A stretch of DNA of 64,000 nucleotides from Lycium barbarum (Eukaryota > Streptophyta > Magnoliopsida > Solanales > Solanaceae), in assembly GCF_019175385.1 (NCBI RefSeq), contig NC_083339.1, forward strand, positions 110,965,601 through 111,029,600, read 5' to 3'. A program made the translations under genes and the position numbers. This document shows, one piece after another, positions 1 through 10,730 of the stretch. The notes under the pieces are model-generated. The model did not search any database. It was not told the DNA's origin and worked only from the letters and a program-made list of their open reading frames with translations. Numbering within the stretch: position 1 is the first letter of the stretch; each line of letters begins with the position of its first letter.

Positions 1-1112
1 TCCACTAAAGCATACTGAAAATCTTAAAGAAATTTGTTTTTGGGAACAATCTGTTGATCATATATTAGTAAGATCAGATTCTAACTACAACCTTATGTCA
101 TAGTGAAAGCGATTATATATATCCGGACAGATATAGTTCATCAACAATCTTTAGAATCTATGACCAACTAATGGTTTTACCCACTGGCTCAGAGAAGCAA
201 ATAGTTGTAAACTTAACAGCCTAGCTGCTCTATATCAACGTGATCATCAAAAGAACAATTCATGCCATCACATAGGACCAAAATGATATCTTGCATTAGG
301 CATCAAACTTTTTTTAAGCTGCTTTTTGTTTATGATATTAATATTCTTAGAACAACTATATGACAATAGAGTGTGTTTTCTTTAGCTTACGATTACTCTT
401 TGAATTCTTTGAATAACAGTACGAATGAAACATAAGTACCCCTTTAAAAAAAATTCCGTCGTTCATCCAGAAACTTACACCATGATATATAAAGTATTTA
501 AATTTCCTGTAAAGAATCACTCTCTATAAACTAAATTTCAAAGGCTTACAAAAATAGAAAGTCTTTTCGTTTCACTGCTTTTCAGCCATGGACCAGTACA
601 TACTCTAGGTGTTTAACATACTAAATGGCCATAGTGAATAGACTAATTTGGATACGACGGTGTTCCTAGCGTCAAATGATGTCATATGCTCAATGTTAAT
701 AAGATAATTTTCTTTTCCTTTTCTTGACTGCAGCACTAAAGGAAGATCATTTCACCCAAATAACTTTGGATTATAATCACTTGAAGGCTGAAATAAATAA
801 AAATGCCAACTTCATTTATAAATATCACAAAAATGAGCAACCAGAGATGAGACTGTAATTAAACAGTGAGAGTATTTGAATTTCTACCATTAAATTTGAA
901 GGGGAAAGGAGAGAAGAGAAAGAAAAGATACTTACAAATCGAAATCGCCGAAGGACTTGGGAAGCTCACAACTTCAAAACTGATGGGCTAGTAGTATATC
1001 AGATCAGAGCCCAATTGCAAAAATCGATTCGTTTATTGGTTGAGCACAAGTAGCATGGGAAATGAATTACCTTGAAAATGGGTAATTTTAAATTTTGAAC
1101 CCTGCTTGTTTT
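1..1112. other. AT-rich non-coding stretch, no gene supported
   Basis: No long reading frame or recognised element is visible. The only gene-like signal is on the minus strand: at 927-940 the reverse complement reads GATTTGTAAGTATC, a good plant splice donor. It follows about 60 bases of moderately GC-rich sequence (941-1000) that could be an untranslated first exon of a gene running off the left edge. This is inference from one splice-like motif. Confidence 0.3.
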
Positions 1113-1288
1113 CATAGGTGGAGCCAAGATTTGAAGCTTATGGGTTTAAAATTTTAATTCTTTAAAGTTATTTAGTTCTAAATTAATAATTAGTACATAT
1201 TTTACAAAAAATTTAATACAAATATATAATTCGGATCAAAGCTACTGATTCGGTCAAATCCACGTCCGAAGGGCTAGCTCTGCCCCTG
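1113..1288. mobile_element. hAT-type MITE (176 bp)
   Basis: Short non-coding element with imperfect terminal inverted repeats: the left end begins CATAGGTGGAGCCA and the right end, reverse-complemented, begins CAGGGGCAGAGCTA. It is flanked by a near-perfect 8 bp target duplication, CTTGTTTT (1105-1112) and CTTGCTTT (1289-1296). An 8 bp duplication and a CAG-type terminus are hallmarks of the hAT superfamily. Related copies lie at 5276-5808 and 50304-50486. Confidence 0.75.
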
Positions 1289-2089
1289 CTTGCTTTATCA
1301 GTAAATCTTTAAGATCAAAAATTTTGTCCACTGTTAAACATGAACTTTTGCCCATGGGGAGCAAGATCACCCATATTCCAAGGCCATTCTCGTAAATCAC
1401 CCTAAATAATGTATCTCGCACGTGTTTAAACTTATTTGTTCGTTTAGGACATTTGTACGAAATTAACCTTGGCATTACACACACAAAAAAAATGAAAAAA
1501 TAGTCTTAGGAGTCGTTTGGACATGGTTTAAAATCATGAGATGAAATTATATTTGGATATGCAATTTTAATTTTTGTAAGTTGTATCTTTTTTATAGACA
1601 TACAAACCTCATAAGTTGGGAAAACTATCAAAAAAATTTCAATTCTTATACAATCTTACCAAATGAATAAGTTATAGTTCATAAAAAAATTAATACGCCA
1701 GAAGACCTTTCTAAAAAATACAACATCAATTTATTAAATTTTAGTTCAATAAAAAGGAAAATTTAACATAAATAGTAATGTAACTACTCTTTAATATAAT
1801 CTTCTCACATGATACGAACATAAATAATGATTGGTAAAAGTTAATTAGATTGGTAAATAGTTAGTGATAGTAATTATTAAAAATATCTACCAACTTATTA
1901 AAATAGTTCACAAATTTTCCTATCCAATCAAAATTGTGGATGACTTGCCCATTAAAGTTATGCCAGCTCAATAAAATTATATGCAATTGAATTATTGATG
2001 GAGGATGATGGGACGGCAGAAATGAAGGGACAGAGAGAGAAATTTTATATCAAAAGGAGTTCCTCGATAATTACAAAATATGAGAAAAC
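1289..2089. other. AT-rich intergenic DNA with one MITE end
   Basis: No coding potential recognised. At about 1508-1530 there is a GTCGTTTGGACATGG motif resembling the terminus of the GTTTGGACATA-type MITE seen complete at 50571-50824. A matching second end was not found, so this is probably a fragment. Confidence 0.3.
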
Positions 2090-2256
2090 GATCAAAATGG
2101 TCCTTACTTCATTGGCGTGAGTCCGGAACTAAAATGCCCCAAAAAAAACCATTTTGAATCAAAATGTTCCAACAACAAAAAAGTTATAAAAATACTTTTA
2201 GCGCAGTAAAATACTGCGCTATAGCACTTCACGGAGACGGAGCCGTTAAGTGCTAT
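2090..2256. repeat. Left terminal inverted repeat of the PMD element
   Basis: Reverse complement of 4885-5047. It contains the palindrome GCGCAGTAAAATACTGCGC near 2200-2218, followed by a segment ending GTTAAGTGCTAT. The PMD reading frame begins almost immediately inside this arm. Confidence 0.85.
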
Positions 2257-3443
2257 TGGTGATCACTGATTTGCATTTATATGTTATGCAGCTATTTATA
2301 TGGACGCCTTACGCTGCTATATTAGATGGTTTGCCGCCCTTCTGTAGGGCAGGTCAGGGGGTTTGGAGGTCGCGGTATCCATTGATACACCTGGACATCG
2401 TAGAGGATCACATGCCCGAGCGTGTCTTATGACAGTTTGGGCATACGCAGAGTATACCCCCTGATGTCCATCATGAGCTCCGACACTACCAGCGGGACGA
2501 TCGGGCTGCCGTTGATGATGATTTTCTGGCTTTCATGGATGTCCAGCTCCACCGTTGGGAGAACAGGTTGGGCACTTTGGCGGTGGTCGGTCATTTGACT
2601 CCCATTGAGCATTACATGCGCTAGTATCATCAGATCACACGCCGATTGATCGGCAACCCAGCTTTGCGTCCCCCTAGGGATGTAGGATACTCAGCACTCG
2701 CAGGGTAGTACGAGGCATTGGTAAGTTTATCGTATTTAGATTTATTTAATTGCATTAATTGTTACGTTTTAAAAATATACTTTTTTTTTTCTGTTAAACA
2801 CAAATGCAGCTGGTGGCCGTATAACGTTTACGCATCTTGGGGTTAGAGCATATGCCTTACCCTGGGCTTGCGGGGCTTGTCACGGAGATGGTACGGATAT
2901 CCGAGGATGGTATCCGGCAGGCAGACGAGATTAGGCGCAGGGAGGAGCCTGTTCCGGAGGCTGAGTATCAGGCAGCACTGGGAGGAGGACCGGGTGCTCT
3001 CAGAGGAGGAGGCCGTGCTGGCAGAGGACACCGTGCTGCTGAAGGACGTCGTGCGCGTAGAGGACACGACGCTACTGCTAGAGGACCTGGTGGTGGACGA
3101 CACTATCTGGTAGATAAGGCGGATGAGGCCGATCCCATTCCAGAGGGCGTTCACGGTCTAGTCCATCCGCAGTCGTTCCAGGCCGGTGGCGGCTCACCTG
3201 GGGACTCACCTACGTTTACGTTGGCGCTCTTACTTGCTGAGATACCCGGGTCTTCATCACAGCAGAGCCAGAATGCATACATGGAGGAGTGTGATAACGT
3301 TGATTGGGCGGCGTTACGCGCTTCATTAGCTGATGAGCGGCCTGTGAGGAATTTAGAGGGAGCCAGGATTCTTGACTTCGATGAGTTTTTGATCCCGGTT
3401 AGTATTTAAAATACTTATTTGTTCCTTTAAAATTATTTATTTT

Positions 3444-3478
3444 AAATATATATATATATATATATATATAAATATATA
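3444..3478. repeat. (TA)n microsatellite in an intron
   Basis: Alternating TA run within the intron after the second PMD exon. Confidence 0.85.
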
Positions 3479-3513
3479 TGTTACTCATTATTAAATAATA
3501 TTTTATATTTTAG

Positions 3514-4073
3514 GATTCGGCGCCAGCGGGTCCACCAGAGCCACCCACTCAGGTGTTTTCTCATGGGTCTGCCGAACCAGCGGTGTCTTCCCATATGACT
3601 ACCGAGCCACAGGTAAGCTTTTTATTAAAATTTGTTTTATTCAATATAAGGTCAATATTTAATATACATATTTGATTATTTAAAGTACTTATTTTAAATA
3701 TGTATGTTACTTATTATTTCATTTTTTTCATATTTTAGGATTCGGCGCTAGTAGGTCCACAGGAGCTACCCATTCAGGAGCATTCTCATCAGCCTGCCGA
3801 GGCAGAGGTGTCTTCTCATGAGATTACCGAGGCACATGTAAGTTTTTTACTTAAAAATAATTTTATTCAATATAAGGTAAATATTTATTTAATTTTTATA
3901 ACCTTTATTTGGACTTCGAACAGCATCTCGTCTAGGAGACTACCACATATTCACCACTACACCCATCTCAGGAGCCTACTCAGGCGCCCGTTGACACACA
4001 AGTTTGATTAAATAAATAACGTTAATGTATTCAATATAAATAAGAAATGTTACTAATATTTATATACTTTTCA
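3514..4073 (+). repeat. Tandemly duplicated exon-intron unit inside the PMD gene
   Basis: Two copies, about 225 bp apart (3514-3735 and 3739-3890), each with a ~100 bp exon starting GATTCGGCGC and ending at a GTAAG donor, followed by an intron containing TTTATTCAATATAAGGT. A more decayed third copy (about 3920-4073) keeps the ACCCATCTCAGGAGC and TATTCAATATAA segments. The exons encode short Pro/Glu/His-rich repeats. This is direct sequence similarity; the likely cause is unequal exchange or replication slippage. Confidence 0.75.
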
Positions 4074-4365
4074 GGTTCATCCTTCGGCGCCTGCGGTGGC
4101 GACTCCCGACGAGGAAGAGGTCGAGTTTCCAGACCCAGCTCAGCCTGAGGTTCTGAGTGTTCCAGCTGGACTAGATCCCAAGAAGAAGCACGTTCTAGTT
4201 AAGGGCGCAAGGGCTAAGGGAAGAGGAGATGATCATGACTTGGAGCGCCCGGTTATTAAGAGGAAAAAGGGCGATAGAGACGATAGCGAGAGCGGTGGGG
4301 ATGGTATGAGCCTTAGGCCTAGGGATAGTCTCCGGCATACTACATGTGGGACCCATCCTCGATAG

Positions 4366-4884
4366 TGTATATACATTAGTGTTGTATAATTTATCTTAAA
4401 TATTAACTATTTTTTGCATATTTATAAAAATTATCTTAGTCTTTATTATTGTTTATAGTTTCACATCCTAAATTGATAATAAAAAAAAAACGTGACACAT
4501 TCGAGATAAAGTTAAGCATTAATTTAAAAATAACACGAAAACTAAAACATAAATAACTTAAAGCTAATGACTACAAGTCTTCAAACAAAAAAGGACTTCG
4601 AGCACTTTTCAACCACTAAAACGACAATCCAAAGTATTGTGTATTCTTGATGAGTTGAACCTATTTTATTAATTGTACAAATATAACTAGAGTTCTATAT
4701 AAAATATTGAAGTTCCGGAATCTCAAAGCATGATTAATATACGGCTAAACTACGTAAAAAAGATAAACTATGTAAAAAGGAGTGAAAATGTAATGTTTTG
4801 GAAAATGGCGGAGTCCTATAGCGCAGTATTTTATTGCGCTATAGGTGAGAGAAACATTTGTATAGCGCAGTAAAATACTGCGCT
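4366..4884. other. Non-coding 3' part of the PMD element
   Basis: AT-rich sequence between the PMD stop codon and the right inverted repeat. It includes an extra copy of the element's palindrome (about 4818-4842) and another abutting the arm (4861-4887). Confidence 0.6.
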
Positions 4885-5047
4885 ATAGCACTTAACGGCT
4901 CCGTCTCCGTGAAGTGCTATAGCGCAGTATTTTACTGCGCTAAAGGTGCTTTTGTAACATTGTTTTTTGTTGGGGTATTTTGGTTCAAAATGGTTTTTTT
5001 GGGGGCATTTTGGTTCCGGACCCGCATTGGCGTTGGACTATTTTAGT
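4885..5047. repeat. Right terminal inverted repeat of the PMD element
   Basis: Reverse complement of the left arm (2090-2256). It includes the palindrome GCGCAGTATTTTACTGCGC (about 4922-4940), then a T-rich outer part with GGTTCCGGACCCGCATTGGCG. Confidence 0.85.
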
Positions 5048-5049
5048 CT

Positions 5050-6170
5050 TTCATCTATATGAGGTCATTAAAATAGTCCTAATATATGAAAAATTGTTCA
5101 TTTTAATCCTTCGAATATAACGCGTAATCAAAATAATTCTTAATGTATGAAAAAATGATTCTTTTAATCCTAAACCTTAGTAACGGTGCAAGTCAAAAAA
5201 TCTTTTAAGTTTAACCTATAACTCACTTTAGGGAAGTAAAAACTACCATTTTCCTCCTGCCACCACAGTGTGCGTCAATGGTGAAGCTAGAAATTTTTGT
5301 AAGGGTATTCAAATTTTGAAGTAGTAAATATTTTATTTATTTTAAAAAAAGGTTGATGAGCGAGTGCACAATGTTTTTTAAATCTAACTACCTAATATTA
5401 GCTAAGTCATAGAAAATTTGTTGCTCTATTTTTTAAAAAAAAAAGTTTTTTCTTTTTAAAAATAAATTTATTAAACACTAAGATTATTATTCTAAAAGCC
5501 TTGTATCGTGACATAATTCAAAACATAGAGTACTCCAGTTTTTATTATAAAAAATAAGTAAATCAAGCCAGCATTCGATCTGTCAAATTTTAAAAATAAG
5601 CAGCAAAACGGGTGACTAGGAGATCAAACTTGCAACCTCTAGGGTGTTTTGAACACCCTTAATTGCCGGACTAACTCCTATTGTTTGAAGGGTGTTCATT
5701 TTATGGTATATCTACAAATACAATAAAATTTTACTTATATACACAGTATAATTTTTCGACGAAGGGTGTTCGGCTAAACACCCTTCCGCTAGTGTAGCTC
5801 GGCCCATGGTGTGCTCGCGTTTGCAATAATGGAGTATACATTTTTCTTCCTTTCCTTATAACTTAGTTGTCGTTCTTGCATCAAGAGACATAGTTGAGCT
5901 ATGGTGCAAAGACAAAAACAGACATAATTATTGGCACAAGTGTTTCGGTTAAAGATAGCAAAAGTTGACCTGTCTTCTCATCATATAAGATTTAGGATTA
6001 AAAATAGCACTTTTTGATATATTACGTGTTATATATGAAAGACTAAAATGAACATTTTTTTCATACAACAAGAATTATTTCGATTATGTGGTATATATGA
6101 AGTACTAAAATGATTACTTTTTTTTATACATTAAGAACTATTTCCATTAAATCGTGTGAACTAAAATATG
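5050..6170. mobile_element. Inverted-repeat element interrupted by a MITE
   Basis: The segment at about 5050-5185 (CATTTTAATCC and AATAATTCTTAATGTATG motifs) is repeated as its imperfect reverse complement at about 5985-6170. Each arm contains degenerate internal repeats of roughly 50 bp (AAAATAGTCCTAATATATG and similar). No reading frame lies between them. A hAT MITE (5276-5808) sits inside, so this element is the older of the two. Class unknown; possibly a foldback or MULE-like non-autonomous element. Confidence 0.55.
5276..5808. mobile_element. hAT-type MITE (533 bp)
   Basis: Ends CAATGGTGAAGCTA (left) and, reverse-complemented, CATGGGCCGAGCTA (right). They are flanked by partly matching 8 bp direct repeats GTGTGCGT and GTGTGCTC. 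AGGGTGTT-type motifs recur inside in both orientations. No coding sequence. Confidence 0.6.
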
Positions 6171-7702
6171 TCTCCATTTTTCTTTCACCGGTTTCATGTA
6201 ATTCCTAATAGCAAAATGTATGTAGAAGATAGTATGCAACCTTTTTGGTCATTAATTAATCTGCATGTCGACAATAATTAGGAAAGAAATGCTGCAAATG
6301 GTTTAATGCTGAAAGCTTCTCTAGCAAAAGGTGTTCTATAATTCAGGCCCTCCTTCATCTCGTTCTGTTTCTTGCTGATTTACCACAAATAATTCAGTTA
6401 AGGACTTACCATGATGTGACTTATAAAGCTATAAAAAGCTTCTCAATTTTCATAGTGTTTGAAATTTCCAATATTCATCATAGTCAAGCTTGAGACTTGA
6501 AATTTTTGTCTACTACAATCTACATGGCCTCTTTGTGCTTTTTGGTTTTACCATTGATGGCACACTAGGCTGGAGAAACAGCGGTTTTATTTGGTTGCGA
6601 GGCCTGTTTGAAAATTTGTCATAAAAAAGTGACTTTGGATTAGAAGTAGATTTTGATCTCTGAAAATCAAATAGGTGTTCTCAAACACTAGCATAAAGTT
6701 ACTTCGAAACCTTCTCTATAGCCCTCAATTCAAACACACACAAATATGTTACTACTAGTTTATACCATCATTGGCAACTAGACAGTTAGATAGTATATTC
6801 TGTGGGCATAAGGCGCATGATTTGAAGTAAAAGGGTAGTTTTATCTAATTTTATATCTTGCACAGAAAGCTTAAATTAGTTCAGCTAGAGTAAAACTAGA
6901 TTTCTTTGGCTTAAAGATGGATGTGAAATAACTGATTGATGCTTGGAAAGGTGATTCTTTCCCAAGTGATATAACATGGATGCTAGGTATGATATCCTAA
7001 AGTAGCATTAGCCTTTTGAGACTTCAATTTCAGGTTATATTATCCTCTTTCTCATCCGGCAGAGAAATATTCCTGTAAGTATAATTGGGGTAGTACCACT
7101 ATCTTTTCCCTCATCAATAGAAAAAGTAGTCATGGTGACCTGTGAATATGTTATTAAATGTACCTTTTGGTGGTAGATTTATCTCACTGCATTTGCAATA
7201 ACCATAGCGCTCAGTTTATGAAACTAAAGGTCCTTTTTTTTTAGGAACAATGGTGTATCAGCATTTGGTTGCATCTGCAATGACTGTGCTACATATGTCA
7301 GAATATGCTACATTTTATTTCGTTTGCGCTCATTTGTTGAAAATATAGCACTATTGCTCTTCCTGAAAATTATGGCTTATTAACCATGTTATTTATAGCG
7401 AAAGGAATTTTGTGGAGCATAAATTTCTTAAATGCAACTAGATCCTACAATGTTTCTTATCGGCTGATTATAGCTTTCTATCTTGTCGTCCACAAATATT
7501 CGCAATATATAGGTTTATTCAATCGACGCAAGGTGAAAAAAATGATAAAAATGTGAATCCAAGTCCATATGTGCCTTTCTTTCCAAATGTTTGGACTCTC
7601 ATTCAGTTTCTGGACAAAGATCCAGCATTTGTTTCCTTGTTACATCGACAAAACAAGTTTCACACTTCAAAGTCTTTCCAATTGCAGACAAAAACTGCTG
7701 CA
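6171..7702. other. Intergenic stretch, nothing recognised
   Basis: No convincing coding sequence, RNA gene or element. Its right end should contain the 3' UTR and polyadenylation region of the minus-strand gene that stops at 7703. AT-rich and single-copy in appearance. Confidence 0.45.
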
Positions 7703-9487
7703 TTAAACTTCAATAGTTTTCTGATACAGCGAGCTGTATCTCCACCGTTCTTTCTCCACAAAGTCTGCATCAAGAAACTGAGCTATGAATGTCCAAAGCC
7801 GGTAAACATCTTCAAAGTTGGCCAGAAAGCTAAGGGCAATGGTTACTACTGATATGCCAAGTTCAGTTCTTTTAGACTTTTTGCTCTCTTCATCTTTTTC
7901 TTCACCCTTTTTACTTTCTATAGTCCTCTGCTTCTCTTCCTCATACTTGTCTGGAAACCACATGTGTGACAGAAACCCATGGCTGAGAGAAATATTGTTC
8001 CGATCCGCAAGCTTCTGTATGAGAATTGGTTCCACCCTTTCTCCTTTCCAGTCGAACAGATTAAACGCCATAGCTGTTCCCCTGTCAAATTTTATCTTTG
8101 GTCCATAAATTTTGACCAGAGGAAAATGATCCAACCTATTTGGATGCTTGAGTTTGAGGAGTGCACTAATAAGCCAATTCACTAGATACCTTCTTCTGTT
8201 ACCAATTTGCATCAATCCCAGTGAATCCACATGATCCAAGCATCGGCATTGAATCTCTGTGTTTCCCTTTTCTTCCAGCTTAGTGTTACTGCCTTGTGCA
8301 ATACTAGATTGACCTGATTCCTCTATGCTCTTTTCCTTGTGAGCTGAATAAGAGCCAGCTATATGCAGCTCATCCAGTTTTGTAACAAAGTTGGCTTTTT
8401 GTTCAAGCTCCGTGCCACTACCTGATGAATCTAGTGAAGTTGGTGGAACAAGACTTACAATGCCTGTACTAACAGAAGCTTCCAACATCGATACAACCGA
8501 TTTCTTGACGATTAGGCATCCGAACCCTGTAGGATTTTCACCGAAAACCTTGTAGAAAGAGCAAATAAGGAAATCAGGATGGATGAGAGAAAGTCCAAAG
8601 CTATCCATATCCTTAGGTCCCAATGCACAAGCATCAAGCAATAGATGCCAACCATTTTCCTGCGCCAAGCTCATCCACTGATAAGAGTAACTGGCTCCAG
8701 TCAATCTTGACTGGAGAGGAAATACAAACAGTCCCCTTGATTTCTTTTTCTTCTTTTTCCTTATAATAAGTTTCCTGAGTTTCTCAGAGTTTATTCTTAG
8801 CCGTGGCCACTTGAATTCTGCTGACATTATATTGGCCCCTCTTTTCTCTGATGTATTGACCATGGTCTCCAATGCTTCACTCTCATGGTCATAAACTGTA
8901 AGAAGCTTTCGACTCGTTTTGAAAGGGTAAGATTCTGCTATAAGCTTGAAAGCTGATGATCTATTAACAGTAAAAACCATGGAATATTCATTTGGAGATA
9001 TGTTAAGAAAATTCAAGATTTTTTTCTTGATACTGGATTCTAATTTTGATCCATGACCACCATGTAGTAACTCAGATTTAAGATTAACAGACTTGCAAGA
9101 TATGTCAAAGAAAGGATAATTACAACATTCATGAACCTGTAAATAAGAGAAGAGACCAATGCCAATGTAATCCAGGCACACATGGTTGGAGACTGACAGA
9201 TGATAGTATTCTTGATTCCGAATTTTGTCGACTTGTCGAGTCTCCGAGTATTTCGGATATGTTTTAATGAACTGAGCAAATGATTCTTGATATGAAGGAA
9301 GGGATTCATGGTTAGTGAAATGTGTATTTGGGAAGAAAGAGGAAGTTGTCGTGGCTGCAAAGCTATGTCGACAAGCTGAAGTTGTGCTTTTGATCTTTGA
9401 AATAGGCTGTTGGTTCTGATGCTCAAGCAGTATAAGCAAAGGATTAGGGCAACAACCACGAGTTGTTGCTAATTTCTCAGCCTCCAT
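7703..9487 (-). CDS. PLP-dependent transferase, molybdenum cofactor sulfurase-like (594 aa)
   Basis: An intact, intronless frame of 594 codons. It has the aminotransferase class V (cysteine desulfurase-like) fold signatures of the MOCOS/ABA3 family: LLHGGHGSKLESSIKKKILN (about 140-159), YDHESEALETMV (199-210), the PLP-contacting Asp in HLLLDACALGPKDMDSFG (281-298), and the expected PLP Schiff-base lysine K313 in ICSFYKVFGENPTGFG. KIYGPKIKFDRGTAMAFN (459-476) is a further family block. There is no C-terminal MOSC domain, so it is unlikely to be the true MoCo sulfurase. Overall size and arrangement resemble the short Arabidopsis paralogue group around At5g51920 (from memory). Odd features are a run of six lysines (244-249) and an acidic/basic low-complexity stretch near 515-541. 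The first ATG is taken as start because the N-terminus is family-like (MEAEKLAT...CCPNPL). Substrate unknown. Confidence 0.85.
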   Translation of the reverse strand: MEAEKLATTRGCCPNPLLILLEHQNQQPISKIKSTTSACRHSFAATTTSSFFPNTHFTNHESLPSYQESFAQFIKTYPKYSETRQVDKIRNQEYYHLSVSNHVCLDYIGIGLFSYLQVHECCNYPFFDISCKSVNLKSELLHGGHGSKLESSIKKKILNFLNISPNEYSMVFTVNRSSAFKLIAESYPFKTSRKLLTVYDHESEALETMVNTSEKRGANIMSAEFKWPRLRINSEKLRKLIIRKKKKKKSRGLFVFPLQSRLTGASYSYQWMSLAQENGWHLLLDACALGPKDMDSFGLSLIHPDFLICSFYKVFGENPTGFGCLIVKKSVVSMLEASVSTGIVSLVPPTSLDSSGSGTELEQKANFVTKLDELHIAGSYSAHKEKSIEESGQSSIAQGSNTKLEEKGNTEIQCRCLDHVDSLGLMQIGNRRRYLVNWLISALLKLKHPNRLDHFPLVKIYGPKIKFDRGTAMAFNLFDWKGERVEPILIQKLADRNNISLSHGFLSHMWFPDKYEEEKQRTIESKKGEEKDEESKKSKRTELGISVVTIALSFLANFEDVYRLWTFIAQFLDADFVEKERWRYSSLYQKTIEV

Positions 9488-9603
9488 ATTTTAGCTTCTT
9501 GATTTTTCTTTTTTTTCCTTAAACAGTTTGCTGAATTATCTCCATTCAACTCTGGCTTTGTATCTGTTTGGCTGTTGCTGTCTATCAGTCAGCTTTCATC
9601 TTT

Positions 9604-9617
9604 TAAATAGTCACATG
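9604..9617 (-). promoter_or_regulatory. Candidate TATA box of the PLP-transferase gene
   Basis: On the minus strand the sequence reads GACTATTTAAAAGATG, about 120 bp upstream of the ATG at 9487, a usual distance for a plant TATA box with a 5' leader of ~90 nt. Position and sequence only; no expression evidence. Confidence 0.4.
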
Positions 9618-9639
9618 CTTACTTAGAAGAAAATGACTT

Positions 9640-9857
9640 AAGAGCCGCTTATAAGTTGTTTATAAGCTGTGTTCAGTTTTTTTGAGTGTTTGACTGATCA
9701 GCTTAAAGTCATTTTATGCTTAAAATAAGTTTAAAAAAATAATTAAGCCCATTTGACTTAGCTTATCTAAAGCAGCTTATAAGCCGAAAATAACTTATAA
9801 GCCAAAATAAATAAATTAAACTATCCCAACTTATTTTTTTTTTTTGCTAAACAGGCT
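9640..9857. repeat. MITE-like repeat with CTTATAAG motifs
   Basis: Contains several GCTTATAAG / CTTATAAGCC motifs in both orientations and ends near AACAGGCTC, a pattern common in short palindromic Solanaceae repeats. Exact ends and target duplication were not resolved. Confidence 0.45.
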
Positions 9858-10730
9858 CATAATCATTGTTCTTAAGCGCGTTTTGGCCAGCTTGCTGAAT
9901 GTGGGACCTTAGATTATTATTACTATAGATTTCTTCGAGCTACTGTATTTGACCTTTTCTTCATATTCAATAAAGAAAAGCTCTTCATTTTGGCCCTTTT
10001 CATACTCATTCTAGTCTTTGTTTGCAATACCTGCAAAAGTTGACCCAGCTTTAACAATTAAAAAAAGAGAAAAGTATACCTCACTCAATATTTTTTAATC
10101 TATTAAAACTGTCATTTTCCGTATTTTAATAATTCTTTATTTCTAACATATTATGTGACATTTTTGAAACCATAAAATTTAAAGGGTATCTTGATAATAT
10201 AGTATTTAGTTAAAGACCAGAAGATTCAAGTTTTACTTATTTTTTTGAATTCCATACTCTATCAAACTAAGACATAAAATGAAACGGAAAGAGTAATACA
10301 ACATAACGTTTTGTTTTGGGCACATAGAACATAATGTTATTAAGTTAATCAGTCCATACCTTTTACTATCAGTGTATCAACCTCTATTTCACTCCTTACG
10401 GTTCCTTTTATACAATATTACCACTATATTTGGGGCTCTAGCTAATCATTATTTCTTTCCTTTTTTTTTTAAGATTATGGTAAAGTCAGAAATTTGAATA
10501 AAAGGATTCGAAAAAAATAAAACTTTCACATTTAAGATATGAACCTATATCAAGGAAATTAACAATAAACATAAATTTTTCGTTTTTATCCTTTAGTAAT
10601 CTTTCAACATTCGGGATTCAATTGAATCCCCTTCATTAAAGGTAGTTACATGCCGGTTGGGGTATTAAAAGAAAGCAAACAACAAGTAAAGATAAAGACA
10701 TTAGGTCATGATCTATTTCTATTTGAAGGG
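9858..10730. other. AT-rich intergenic DNA
   Basis: No coding sequence or clear element. Some degenerate repeat-like text is present (for example near 10560-10640), but nothing that can be delimited. Confidence 0.35.

Larger units (their letters stand above)
2290..4365 (+). pseudogene. Decayed plant mobile domain (PMD, MAIN-like) gene, C-terminal part
   Basis: The first exon (about 2290-2730) encodes the C-terminal part of a PMD: FIWTPYAAILDGLPPFCRAG, then GVWRSRYPLIHLDIVEDHMP, matching the family pattern (FVWMPY..., IWRARVPLICFDIVE...). The N-terminal two thirds of the domain are absent. A splice donor follows (GCATTGGTAAGT near 2718-2729) with an acceptor near 2806-2809. The next exon (about 2810-3399) encodes a Glu/Arg/Gly-rich linker, and later exons (3514-3612, 3739-3840 and one starting at about 4075) lead to the C-terminal LRPRDSLRHTTCGTH, a family-like tail. 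Exon 1 has in-frame stops at about 2429 (TGA), 2622 (TAG) and 2708 (TAG), so no full protein can be made. MAIN/MAIL proteins act in the nucleus in transcription and silencing; transposon copies have no established role. Confidence 0.7.
2090..5047. mobile_element. TIR transposon carrying a plant mobile domain gene fragment
   Basis: A 2.96 kb element bounded by ~165 bp terminal inverted repeats (2090-2256 and 4885-5047). The inner ~57 bp of the two arms are essentially perfect reverse complements; the outer parts differ by small indels and substitutions. Between them is a spliced, decayed PMD-type gene in plus orientation. PMD (aminotransferase-like, MAIN/MAIL family) domains are known to be carried by some plant DNA transposons, notably Mutator-like elements with long TIRs, so a MULE-like origin is the best guess. 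No transposase is present and I could not find a convincing 9 bp target duplication. The element is therefore non-autonomous and its superfamily is not proven. Confidence 0.65.

Noticed and set aside
2843..3154. Ser/Thr-rich minus-strand protein
   Set aside because: Antisense shadow of the GAG-rich PMD linker exon.
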